From assembly GCA_023627715.1 (NCBI GenBank), contig JAMAHW010000053.1:186001-250000 (forward strand): a DNA stretch of 64,000 nucleotides, written 5' to 3'. The first letter of the stretch is position 1. Every line of letters begins with the position of its first letter. A program made the position numbers and the translations under genes. The notes beneath the pieces are model-generated. The model had not been told where the DNA came from and did no database searches. It saw only the letters and a list, made by a program, of their open reading frames with translations. This document shows positions 1 through 9,841 of this stretch, piece after piece. The DNA is from Periconia sp. R9002. Taxonomy: Eukaryota > Ascomycota > Dothideomycetes > Pleosporales > Periconiaceae.

Positions 1-177
1 AACTCGCTTATAGCAGCCGCCGAAAAGGGGTACACGGATATAGTAAGGCTACTGCTTGAGAAGGGTGCCGACACTGAATGGAGGGGATCGTACGGTACCG
101 CACTCGAAGTGGCTGTGGAAAAGGGACATCACGAAGTGGCTGAGATGTTGCGAGAGCATGAGAAGAGAAAAACATGA
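1..177 (+). CDS. Ankyrin-repeat protein, C-terminal end only (partial)
   Basis: Frame 1 is open from the first base to a TGA at 175-177, giving 58 residues. It holds almost two ankyrin repeats. The first runs through AAAEKGYTDIVRLLLEKGAD and the second has TALEVAVEKGHHEVAEMLRE, with the usual (A)-x-x-x-G-(H/Y)-x-x-(I/V)-(V/A)-x-x-L-L-x-x-G-A spacing, before a short basic tail. The upstream part lies outside the window, so nothing can be said about N-terminal domains such as NACHT or HET. Ankyrin repeats are protein-interaction scaffolds and are expanded in filamentous fungi. I am confident of the repeat identity and do not know the biological role. Confidence 0.8.
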   Translation, partial: NSLIAAAEKGYTDIVRLLLEKGADTEWRGSYGTALEVAVEKGHHEVAEMLREHEKRKT

Positions 178-1035
178 ACCTTGGGCTTCCTCAAAGTATC
201 GAGGGCAGATTTTCAGTCTCTCTTGTTCAATTTATCCAAGACAATATCTCGCTTTCACGACATCATCATCATTATCTTACTATTCAAAGAAAAAAAAAAA
301 TAAGAAACAAGAAACTCCAACGCTTACCTAGATAAAAAATACTCCAAAAACCCAGAAAAAAAAATCAAAAATCGAACATGAACGTTCCTCTACACCCATA
401 ACAAGTGAGAGAATGTCAACTCTCTAATAACAGCATCACTCTCTGCAACATCAACCCCTCCCTCAAAACCAAAGCCACACAACACATACCCATCTAGCAT
501 CCCTCTCCACCTACCTATCCACGTATCAAACGACACTCACCTACCAGACACAAAAAAAGGGCTGATACTAGATGGCCACAATTTTTTTAAAAAGGTAGAG
601 GGGAGAGGTATTCCATCAACTACCGATTCAGTCATATGTAGGTTGACCAAGTTGAAATCATAGAGAAATGGATGGAAAGAAAAAGTACATGTATCTTGCA
701 CCATCAGAGAGGAGGTTCCGAGGGACGCAATGGTGCATACATATATATGTGCGGTGTGTGGCTTTTATGTAGGCGTCAAAGATGGTGGTGGTAGTCAAAT
801 GTAGATGGATACATTTCAAATGGATTCGATATTGTTGGATGAGAGATTTTGACACGCTGTAAAACGACGGAGCATACATGTATTCAACAACTATGCGGTC
901 ACCAAGGAAAGACCAGCCAAATCACGATATTTGAAAAAAAGGATGAGGTAATCAATTCATATTCGAATAGAGAAGAGTCATACGTTCAGTGATATCCATT
1001 GCGTGAGAAGGAGAAAAAACAACAACAGGGGACAA
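178..1035. other. Noncoding: two gene 3' flanks facing each other
   Basis: This stretch lies between the ankyrin gene end (+) and the PEX22-like gene end (-), so both genes converge here. It contains A-rich runs near 289-303 and 345-372 and no ORF that looks like a protein. I see no RNA gene or transposon end. Confidence 0.6.
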
Positions 1036-2375
1036 TTACTCGCGTCCAAGGACCCTCCTCTCGAAATCTTCGGTAAGTCTCGACGCATCAACGACCTCCA
1101 CGCCCTTCCCGAGCCCCACGAGGTCCGTCTTCTCCCACCACTTGTCGGCGTGGCCCGCGTGCTCCGACTTGTCTTTGGCGGCCGAGCTCTCATCGTCCGT
1201 GTCGACGAGGCCACCAAGCCCTGTGCCGTCGCTGCCGACGACCACGATGGTTTGGCCCACCCACTGACCGAGGTCCGCGATGTTGCGGCCGCTGGGGCCA
1301 CTGAGAGCGTCTACGACGTATACGAGATCAGGGGAAAGGTGGCGGAGCATGTGCACGTAGCCTGTGGGCGTGGTGAAGGGCATAACCATGGCAGGGTTCT
1401 CGACGAGACGGAGAGCTTGTGTGTGTAGGGTGTTCCAGAGGACGTTGTCTGAGCTGCGTGCTGAGAGTGCGGGGGTGTAGACGGTGCCTTCGGGCTGAGG
1501 ATCCACGGGCTGTAGCTCTTCGCCCGGTGTTTGTGCGGGTGTGGAGATGGCCGAGTAGGAAGAACCAAGGGAAGCGCCTCCGGTCCGGGAGTTTGGTCGC
1601 GAGCGAAGAGAGGGAGAGAAGACGAGGACGAAAAGTTTGGTTTTGGAGAAGTCTGTATCGGGGAGGTGGGACAGGACGGTCTGAAGTCATGTTAGGGGGA
1701 GACGTATTAACCTGAGACTCGACTTACCAGATTCTCGGAGTGGTAAGAGCCATCCGCTTCCTGTGGAATGTCCATGAGACTTTCGGCGGAGACAACGATG
1801 GCCACCGTCTTACGGCGTCCTGTGCTGCTTGGCCCAGCTTTGGCGCTTTCGGCGAAGCTCCTTGCCTGTGTATCAACGGCCGCCTGGCTCTGTTCACTCC
1901 TTGCCTCGACGTTGCGTCTCAAGTCGGCCTCCTCAGTCCACCTGTTGTGGTCGGCGTATGCGTCCTTGTCCTCCTCTCTGATACTCGCCAGCGCGGCACC
2001 TGCAGCGGCGCCTGCAGCGGCAAACCCCGCAGCAGTGCGCTTGCTCACACTATCAAAAAATTGCTGAGGACTCGGGGTGCGACGCATCACACCCTGTACG
2101 CGCGACATGAGGGACTCGTCCTCGTGCGTCACGCCCTGAGACTGAGCGTCGTACGCGCGACGGCCCGGCTCAGGCATCTTCCCATCGCCATCCTCCCCAT
2201 AGCTCAGATCGGCGTCGTCGGACTCATCGTCGTCGCGGCGTTCACTCCATACCCAGGCAGCGACTCCGGCGGTTGCGACGGTGACAGTGAAGATTAGGGG
2301 GACCCAGTAGCCGAAGGTGGAGCGGCGCGACGAGGACGACTGGCGGCGGTCGTAGCGGTCGTAGTTGAAGGACAT
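1036..2375 (-). CDS. PEX22: Peroxin-22-like membrane protein
   Basis: Two exons, 2375-1728 and 1680-1036, are joined over a 47-bp intron that starts GTAAGTC, has a CTAAC branch point and ends CAG, giving 430 residues. The protein starts with a short basic segment, then one membrane span at about residues 22-43 (YWVPLIFTVTVATAGVAAWV). An acidic, low-complexity stretch follows, then a C-terminal globular domain beginning near RKTVAIVVSAESL. This matches fungal PEX22-like proteins, which anchor the ubiquitin-conjugating enzyme Pex4 at the peroxisome membrane so the import receptor Pex5 can be recycled. Naming rests on overall architecture and the N-terminal span; Pex22 diverges strongly, so the assignment is moderate. 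The gene is transcribed away from the eIF2B gamma gene with 381 bp between the starts. Confidence 0.65.
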
Positions 2376-2756
2376 GTTCTCAAATCATCATCAGAGGCGG
2401 CGTAACGGGGATTGGTGGTGAGCGCAGCGTTTGCTCTTGTATATCGTGTATACAGTGTTTGTTGTTGTGGTGGAGGTAGAGGAGATGGTGTTGGTGGATG
2501 GGGTGTGGCTGGGGAAGGAGCTACCAAGGTCGAGATGACGATGCCATCCCTGTCGGTTCCTTCCGTTCCAAAACACATGCCAAAGCCGAGGCGAGGAGTC
2601 ATGTCTGCCCGCCCGCCGCCATCTGATAACTAGCCCCACCAAAAGTTTGGTTTCTTTGACACGAAACCCCACAAACAAAACTCCATCCAGCCCTCAATCG
2701 AGACACGGCAGAAAAAGGGACAGAACAGCAGACGCTCGGATACAGAAAACATTGGC
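2376..2756. promoter_or_regulatory. Shared divergent promoter of PEX22-like and eIF2B gamma genes
   Basis: The two start codons are 381 bp apart and face away from each other, so this segment must carry both promoters. It is CA/GT-rich, with purine/pyrimidine runs typical of fungal core promoters. I saw no clear TATA box near either start. Confidence 0.5.
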
Positions 2757-4496
2757 ATGCCGCACGCTACGTTGCCCTCGCCGGGCTTCCAGGCCGTCAT
2801 CCTGTGCGGTCCTGGAGCTTCATTAAGCACCTTCACTTCATCGCCAAAGGACATTCCAAAGGCGCTGTTGCCCATTGCAAACCGGCCTATGGTCTGGTAT
2901 CCGCTGGAATGGTGCTATCGCATGGGGGTCACCGACATCACCATCATCACCCCTCCCGAATCGCTAGATGCCATTGACGCCGCCATGTCTCAGAACCCTC
3001 ACCTCACCTCACTCCCTTCGCCAAAGCCTGATCTTCTCGCACCAAAAGAACTAACCCACGAGACGGGAACTGGACACTTGCTACGATTACCCGAGGTGCA
3101 AAAGGCCATCAAGAGCGATTTCATCCTGCTTCCGTGCGATATTGTTTGTGAGCTTGACGGGACCGCACTAGCAGATGCTTGGATGGTCGAGGAAGCAGGC
3201 CTAGGTGCCGCCAGCGGAGGGCCAAAAATCGGCGGGGGGCTGGATCTGCGTGTTGGGGGTGAGAGACTGGGTCGAAGAGGTGGATTGGGAGTATGGTATC
3301 AAACCAAAGGCGAAGGCAGCAAAAAGGGCGAAGAGACGGATTTCATTGCGACAACCCCCCTCCCGCCGGCCGTTGTACCTCCACCCACCGATTCACTCCG
3401 CCGTAATATCACAAACCTCGTATACACGGTGCCTACCGACACGCTCAAGGACATTACAGAAGAGAACAGATCCTTCCCCGTACGACACTCGCTCATTCGC
3501 CGCCACGGTCGCATAAGAATGCTGACCACGCATCGCGACGCCCACATATATTTCTTCCCTTACTGGGTCCTCGAAATGATCAAAAAGAACGACAAGTTCG
3601 AAAGCGTGGCTGAAGACGTGCTCGGATGGTGGGCAAAAGCCGGCTGGCAAGACGGTCTGGGCGAGAAACTCGGTCTACGGTCTATATTCCACCCGGAAGA
3701 GGAATCTAACAGCGATTCCGGCTCGCAAGTCGTGGAAGAGGAAATCGACGTGTCGCGCTTCAGCAGCACCAGTTCCAAAGGTCACGACAGCAGCACCATC
3801 TCCCCGCAAACCACCACAACCCTGGCCTCGCGTGTGCGCGGCTCTAGCATCTCAGGCGGCGTAAAGTCACTGACTGCCGACACAAAACTCAAAGTCCCCC
3901 CGATACTCTCCTACGTGCAACCCACATCCCCTTCAGCAGCCCTCATACGCCGCGTCGACACCGCGCACCTCCTACTCACGATCTCGCTCCGACTCGCCAA
4001 ACTCCCTGCTATTGAAGACGCCAACGGCGGCCCCGTCTCCCCCTTCGCCCACCAAGCCAAAGTCACGCACAAGCACCTCGTCCCGCGCAAGTGCCGTGTC
4101 GAAACCGAAAACTCGCTCCTCGCTGACAACGTCATCGTCGAGGAAAAATGCAACATCAAGGAATCCGTCATCGGCCCCAACTGCAAAATCGGCGAGGGCG
4201 CACGCCTCCTGCGCTGCCTGCTCATGGAGAACGTAGAGGTTGGTCCCAACGTGCAGCTCACCGACTGCATCTTGGGCCGGAGGTGCTTGATTGAGGGCGG
4301 TGCAGCTAAAGGCGATGACCGCACCGTGCTGAAGGAGTGCGAGGTCCAGGATGGCCAGGTCGTCGAATGGGGCACCGAGAGCAAGGGCGAGAAGTTTATG
4401 CGGTTCGAGTTGCCCAGCGATGATGGCGATGGAGGGTTTGGGGCCGATGATGACGACGTGCATGCAGACGGCGAAGACGAGGGGTTTGGGATTTGA
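2757..4496 (+). CDS. GCD1: Translation initiation factor eIF2B subunit gamma
   Basis: A single-exon ORF of 579 residues. The N-terminal third is a nucleotidyltransferase-like domain (FQAVILCGPG, then KALLPIANRPMVWYPLEWC), and DFILLPCDIVCELDG corresponds to the nucleotide-sugar-transferase acidic motif. The C-terminal third is a left-handed beta-helix of hexapeptide repeats around VIGPNCKIGEGARL, ENVEVGPNVQL and DCILGRRCLIEGG. The protein ends in an acidic tail rich in Asp and Gly. This order is that of eIF2B gamma (yeast Gcd1), part of the guanine-exchange complex that reloads eIF2 with GTP and that is inhibited by phosphorylated eIF2 alpha. The glycine loop reads CGPGAS rather than the GGxGxR of active sugar transferases, as expected for a regulatory homologue. 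A Ser/Thr-rich linker between the domains (residues about 320-375) is typical of filamentous fungi. Confidence 0.92.
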   Translation: MPHATLPSPGFQAVILCGPGASLSTFTSSPKDIPKALLPIANRPMVWYPLEWCYRMGVTDITIITPPESLDAIDAAMSQNPHLTSLPSPKPDLLAPKELTHETGTGHLLRLPEVQKAIKSDFILLPCDIVCELDGTALADAWMVEEAGLGAASGGPKIGGGLDLRVGGERLGRRGGLGVWYQTKGEGSKKGEETDFIATTPLPPAVVPPPTDSLRRNITNLVYTVPTDTLKDITEENRSFPVRHSLIRRHGRIRMLTTHRDAHIYFFPYWVLEMIKKNDKFESVAEDVLGWWAKAGWQDGLGEKLGLRSIFHPEEESNSDSGSQVVEEEIDVSRFSSTSSKGHDSSTISPQTTTTLASRVRGSSISGGVKSLTADTKLKVPPILSYVQPTSPSAALIRRVDTAHLLLTISLRLAKLPAIEDANGGPVSPFAHQAKVTHKHLVPRKCRVETENSLLADNVIVEEKCNIKESVIGPNCKIGEGARLLRCLLMENVEVGPNVQLTDCILGRRCLIEGGAAKGDDRTVLKECEVQDGQVVEWGTESKGEKFMRFELPSDDGDGGFGADDDDVHADGEDEGFGI

Positions 4497-5203
4497 GTGC
4501 TGTGTTGTCTTGGAAGAGTCAGGGCGAGAGTGTTGATGAGAAGGAAAGAAAAGAAGGAAATAAACATGATATACCATTCCATCTCCTCCCGAGTATTCGC
4601 GTGCTGTTTGTCACAAAAAATAAACAACATCATCATCCCGCTGCCATTCACCTATCATACCGTTGATACCCTTATCAAACAGGCAAGTACCTACATATAT
4701 ACAAACGTGACAATGTTTCTTACCTACCTACCTACCATAGCGTTACCCGCGCGATGATACGTTCATGCAAATTTATATATAGTTGCAAATGAAAGGAAGC
4801 CAACAAACCCTAGAAAAAAGCCGCTTTCGCGAGGTAACATCCTTTTTTTTTTTTTGGTCGACGTCTCTCGTCATATCACTCTACGTCTTGCATCGTCTCG
4901 AGCGGCGCCTATCTTCCTTAAAGTATGTATGACTAACATGTTCCACAGACGCATGTTGCATGCTCAGCGAGGCGCCGTGCTTTACATATTGATATAAACC
5001 TATCTACCTATTATAATTATTATCATACGTAAAGCTTTTAATGTATACACTCAGCTTTAATAGTAGGTTAAAGAGAGACGAATAATGAAACAGCTGTGGA
5101 GAAATGGCATTGGAGGAGACGAACGAGAGGATAGCGATCCAAGATAATAAACGCACTGCTTAGAATAATTAAAAACAAACCCAAAGGTATCCAGCAATCT
5201 CCT
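4497..5203. other. Noncoding: convergent 3' flanks
   Basis: The segment lies between the ends of eIF2B gamma (+) and the Clr5 gene (-). It has a short (TACC)n run near 4718-4738, a T-run near 4843-4854 and AT-rich sequence consistent with polyadenylation regions. No gene is seen. Confidence 0.6.
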
Positions 5204-6842
5204 CTATCCATCCAAAACCTTCTGCCTCGCATTCCCCAATTTATCCCGAATGTGCTTCAAACCCATCCAATCCTCCGGCCATGCTTTCCTCCCCGTTTCC
5301 AGCGCTTTCGAAAGCCAGAACGCACTACTGACATGATCCAGCTGGAGGTCATGGATTTTGGCAATGTCTTCCATGGCGTACTGCTCATTTTAGGATCAGA
5401 AAGAAACGTTCTCATTCATGTATGGAAAAAAATGTACCTAACTTACCACGGCGCATTTATCATCGTACCCCGGGACTGAACTCTCCGCATCAGTGCTATC
5501 CACGCCAACGATGTAATAGCACAGCTGAAGTGCCATCTCCAAGGATCCTTCGTTCGTCAAAAGCCGTTCAAGATCGAGCGCGGCATCTCGGGTTTGTAGG
5601 GTGGTGGGTCCGAGATAGGTGCGCATATTGTGATAGTGTTCCAAGGCGAGGTTTAGAGCTTGCCTATGTTTCCCACCCCTTCTCAACATGTCGATTAAAT
5701 CCCTGCGTGCCTTGATCGTCACTGAATGATACGTTCCCAGTGCTTGGACGAAAGCGTGTAACATGTAGTGCATAGTTTTCTCGAAAATTTCATCGCAATG
5801 CCGAGCTTCTTGCAGCTGCTTTGCGATGATGAAGACGGGATGCGAAGATCCGTGTTTGATCCTGACGAAACTCGAAATGAATTTGAGTAGTGTGAATTGA
5901 ACGGCTGGAGAGCTTCGAGTGTTCACCGAAGAGAGTGCTGTCATTATCTCTTGTACGGTATCGGCGGTGCTGAAATCGAGTAACTGCGTACGTCCGCAGG
6001 CTTGGTTGAACAGTGTATATGCACTGTCGTTTGACCCACACTTGACGAGGTAGATTCCAAGTTTTACTTCGCTCCAGAACCAGGTAGTGCATTTGGTTGC
6101 TGAGGAAGGCTTGGTGAGGGCAAATCTGCCGCTCTGAACTGCTGCATGGATATGTATACCTACGGAGCTCAAGATTATTTGTAAACTACGCAATTCTTTG
6201 CTTGGTTCTGACATAGCACTCGTAATTTGAGGGTATGATGTGCTGTCCGTGCTATTCCGTGATGCATTAGTTGCAGAAAGTGACGAGGCATTGGTATTGG
6301 CGTCTTGCTCAGGGTCAGTACTCAGACCGGACATTGTATCAATCCTTGGTGGACCGTCTGCTTCGCGACTTTGATTCATATTTTGGCTCTTGGAGCTCGA
6401 GAAATGATAGGGTATATCAGTCATTTGCAAAAAACCAATCGACATGCCCGCGTCCGAAGGCTCTTCGCAGTCGATATTGTGACTAACCGCAGTAGGTATG
6501 CTGTCACTTTTCGAACAATCAGCTTCTTGTTGAGACTGTTCCATCGTTGCATAACATGACCCCTGCCGTCTTTTTGTAATTCCCCATTTCCTCAACCTGT
6601 AATGATACATGCGTAGACTGGAAACTGATGAGTTCCCTTGCGATTTGAAAAAATTCGGCTTACATAACATACCTCGCTTGGAATCCAAAATCATCTCTCA
6701 TGATGCGGCACACCTTGGGAAGAGCAATGTCTTTGTAGAGTCGAGTGATGGTTTCCTGGTGAAAGCTCCAATCCGCGTTCGAAGGGCCTCTTCTTTCCGC
6801 TAAGGGGTTAGGATGAATATAAGCTTCAGTGCTAGATGCCAT
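5204..6842 (-). CDS. Clr5-domain protein with helical-repeat C-terminus
   Basis: Three exons (6842-6673, 6617-5447, 5380-5204) with introns of 55 and 66 bp give 505 residues. Residues about 20-65 form a Clr5 domain: WSFHQETITRLYKDI, then VCRIMRDDFGFQAS, and after the first intron LRMYHYRLRKWGITKR. The splice GCGAG|T restores the typical FxAS...YxxRLxKWG pattern, which is why I prefer it. A Ser/Thr-rich linker follows. The rest is alpha-helical and TPR-like (for example FWSEVKLGIYLVKCG, then KARRDLIDMLRRGGKHRQAL). Clr5 domains are named after a fission-yeast silencing factor and are common in expanded, poorly characterised families of filamentous fungi. A second in-frame ATG lies 30 nt upstream at 6872. 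The gene is divergent from the HET-domain gene. Confidence 0.75.
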
Positions 6843-7486
6843 AGAACCATGGAGATATGCGAAGCAAAGCAAATTAAGTTAACAAACACACTCCTGCAAA
6901 GAAGTATGCAGTGTCAGCAAGGAACGAAGCGTAAAGGTGGGTAGCGAATGTTGGAAGCAGCTAGTATGATCGGAATCTTAAAGTAATCGTGCGAATGTAA
7001 AACCCATGCGGAGTAAGGTTAATAGTAGACGTTACCTGTTGCCTATCAGGCAATAGGCAACAATGCAGGACGAACAACGCATACAGAACACTACAGCATC
7101 GACGGTACGTGACCACCCATGAATGTGATTCGGACAAGCGTAATAGATAAGGCAGAACAAACAACGCAAAAAGAACACTGCAGGATTAATCAAACGTGAC
7201 GGACAATGCATAAAGAATCAGACAGGCGTAAGCGCCAATGCACGACACCCAACCGTGTGAGAGCCATGAAGTCAACGAAGAACGCCACCATCCGGTGTAG
7301 GCTTCTAAGCCACCTGTCAAGGTACGTCAGGCTACCGCATTCGGCAGAAGAGAGACTCTATGCCAATGTATAAATCCCCATACCTTTTAAGACAAATTGA
7401 ACTCTTTTAACCGTTGTCTCGAAATTTTTGGAATTAAGACATTGCTGGCCACCACACCGAATCACGGTCCGATTTATTCCGCCAGA
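6843..7486. promoter_or_regulatory. Divergent promoter region with diverged direct repeats and a hairpin
   Basis: This region separates the Clr5 (-) and HET (+) genes. It holds three diverged copies of a unit starting near 7066, 7153 and about 7199, sharing the pattern ACAACGCAWAMAGAACACTR. It also has a perfect 9-bp inverted repeat (7038-7046 with 7053-7061, GTTGCCTAT, six-base loop). A TATAAATC at 7369 lies 118 bp before the ATG at 7487. That supports 7487 rather than the in-frame ATG at 7397, which would sit only 28 bp from the TATA box. Confidence 0.5.
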
Positions 7487-9841
7487 ATGGATCATCTGCC
7501 AAAGCCCATCGATGGCGTTCACGTTCAAATCCCGTTTTACGCAGAGCGAAGAGTGTACCAGCCGGAGGATTACTTCAAGCTTCCCAAGGAGAAGAAGCTT
7601 CACAGCGGACATTTTGCCGAACTGCTCGAAAACGGTCTGCCGAAAATGTCTCGCGGCGAGGCTGAGCAATTCCTTCAAACGTGGCTTTTCTTCAGCCTCT
7701 TAGCGCAGGTCATTGGGCAACCGGTGAATTATCATACTTTTTTGGAAGAAGCAGATGATTCGATCCTACACACTCGACAGCTCAGGAATATACTCCAGCA
7801 ATGGGTCAAGCGCGAACAAGACCAGGCGGAAGGCGGCTTCGACAAAGAGCAGGAAAATCGGTTTCTCAGGGCATCCATGGCGCTCGCGGAAGCGAGGCGG
7901 TTTGTCTCCAAACATCTTTCGTACCAGCACTTGGACCGTGACAGTGCCACTCTAAGCGAGGAGTCGCGCAGCACTACTGATCCGGACGAACCTGATACCC
8001 GGCTTACCCTGTCTCTTGCTATCCTCGGCGAGACGTTGCAGCGAATGCATCTGCATCTTCACCAGCATACGGACGCGCGGAAACGATTTTGGAAGAGCGC
8101 GGCGGCCGAGGAGACGAATTGGGGGTATAGCAAGCATTGTCGACACCGCATGCAGGACAATGGGATTTGTCCGCTCGAGATACGTCGAGTGGAATCCGTC
8201 ATGCCGTCCGTGACTGTTGTGTATTATGCCAGCTCGATTCAGAAGATCGAAAAGAGGGAACATACTCCCGAATGCACAGTCACGAAATGTAAAGCTGCGT
8301 TTCGCAAGTTGGATCCGTATCATACACAGGAGTGTGGCGAGTCTTGCACCCCGCTCCAGCTTGATGGGTTGGAGGAGAAGACGAAGAAGATGCAGAGGGA
8401 GGGCAAGACTCTGATGGTCAAAATGCTTTCGAATGGTCGGCTTGTGGAAGAAGCAGTCGATCTACGGAGTAAAGATAAGCCGATATTCGGGGTGATCTCA
8501 CATACCCGCTTCGACGGTCTTTTCGACAGTGGAAGGGATATCCGCGGCGGGAATGACCGAAAAATTCAAAAGTGCCAGCTCTTCACTATCCAAAAAACAT
8601 TCAACCGGATCCTGGAACGGGAAGCTTCCAAGAGGAACCAGCCGGAGGTGTTTTTCTGGTTGGACCTCTTGTGCCTACCCAAGGGAAACGACATGCACCG
8701 ATACCAATGCCAACAACTTGCAGACATCTACAGGGAAGCGGCGGCAGTACTTGTCTGGGACAGAGACCTGCTTCACAGGCCTTTAACCAAGGACGTAATC
8801 GAAACAAATGTCCGCATCACCATCAGCGATTGGTCGTGGCGACTCTGGACTTTCCAAGAAGCATGCCTAGTCCCCGAAGAAAACTTGTTCTTCGCTTTCA
8901 AGGACCAGGAAACGTCCGGGACAATCAGTCTAGCCGAACTTCACAAAGCTCTGGACGAGAGTAAAAGTGATCCGCAACATCATCACTACCACATGTGGCA
9001 AGCCGGTTACCCTCTCAGTTTACCTTTATGGGACCTACGGGCTGATACCACGCACCTTGTGCAGCGAATCTGGCAGGCAGTGCAATACCGCGTTACCTCC
9101 AAACCCCACGAAGAGGCTATCGTACTGGCAAACGTCCTCGGGTTAGACGTAACCGAGATCCAGAACATCAAAGGAGACAGCCTGGGGTACAACGAACACA
9201 TGGTCGCCGCCGAACGAATGGTAAAACTTCTCGATCTGATAGACGCAAAACCCGGCCTCGGCATCCCATCCGGTGTCATCTTTTTGCCCGGTCCGAAGCT
9301 CACGACCGAGGGATATCGCTGGGCTCCTTCGTCCTGGCTATCCAAACAATCTCATTCATACCCCCTGCTCCTCCCGCTCAACTCCACGGCCACCATCGCG
9401 AAACGTGGGCTGTTGGTTCAATTCCCAGGTCTTCTTCTCCACTTACCTGCTCGGCCCATCCAGGATTCCACGTTTTGGCTCCCCGTGCAGCAAAGTCTGC
9501 ACAAATGCTTCAAAATTACCGCCGATACGAATGGACAAGATTGGGGAGACTTCTACAAGAACAAGATCAACGCATGCAAGAGAGTCTCCATCATCATGTG
9601 CACTTACAACCCGCGCGATCGATGGGAGATTGGCGTTCTTGTGAGGGAGAAAGGTGGGCTTCGACGCGGTGAAATTCGCTGGGTGGAGATCTTGTGTAGA
9701 GTTTGGATTCGGTTGGAGAATAATTTGAATATTGCGGCTGAGCTAATTGATAGGTATCGTTTGAATGCGAATGATTTGTTGTTTGCGGAGAGGCTGAATG
9801 AGAGTCAGGAGTGGTGCGTGGATGGGGTGGCTAGTACTTGA
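7487..9841 (+). CDS. HET-domain-like protein (heterokaryon incompatibility family)
   Basis: A single exon of 784 residues from 7487; the frame extends 30 codons upstream to 7397. The N-terminal half has no domain I recognise and contains a Cys/His-rich stretch (CPLEIRRVE to CGESCTPLQ). The HET-like core begins near residue 335 with GVISHTRFDGLFDSGRD. It continues through EVFFWLDLLCLPKGN at about 388 and the hallmark WSWRLWTFQEACLVPEE near 448. These match the three HET blocks: start, W-x-D-x-x-C-I/L, and R-x-W-T-x-Q-E. HET proteins trigger incompatibility and programmed cell death when non-self signals are sensed. The cargo-recognition partner is unknown here. The frame is intact, so the gene may be functional. 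A TATA box lies 118 bp upstream. Confidence 0.8.
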   Translation: MDHLPKPIDGVHVQIPFYAERRVYQPEDYFKLPKEKKLHSGHFAELLENGLPKMSRGEAEQFLQTWLFFSLLAQVIGQPVNYHTFLEEADDSILHTRQLRNILQQWVKREQDQAEGGFDKEQENRFLRASMALAEARRFVSKHLSYQHLDRDSATLSEESRSTTDPDEPDTRLTLSLAILGETLQRMHLHLHQHTDARKRFWKSAAAEETNWGYSKHCRHRMQDNGICPLEIRRVESVMPSVTVVYYASSIQKIEKREHTPECTVTKCKAAFRKLDPYHTQECGESCTPLQLDGLEEKTKKMQREGKTLMVKMLSNGRLVEEAVDLRSKDKPIFGVISHTRFDGLFDSGRDIRGGNDRKIQKCQLFTIQKTFNRILEREASKRNQPEVFFWLDLLCLPKGNDMHRYQCQQLADIYREAAAVLVWDRDLLHRPLTKDVIETNVRITISDWSWRLWTFQEACLVPEENLFFAFKDQETSGTISLAELHKALDESKSDPQHHHYHMWQAGYPLSLPLWDLRADTTHLVQRIWQAVQYRVTSKPHEEAIVLANVLGLDVTEIQNIKGDSLGYNEHMVAAERMVKLLDLIDAKPGLGIPSGVIFLPGPKLTTEGYRWAPSSWLSKQSHSYPLLLPLNSTATIAKRGLLVQFPGLLLHLPARPIQDSTFWLPVQQSLHKCFKITADTNGQDWGDFYKNKINACKRVSIIMCTYNPRDRWEIGVLVREKGGLRRGEIRWVEILCRVWIRLENNLNIAAELIDRYRLNANDLLFAERLNESQEWCVDGVAST

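Noticed and set aside
4012..4651. Several 60-246-codon ORFs on both strands over the end of eIF2B gamma
   Set aside because: These are shadows of the conserved coding frame.
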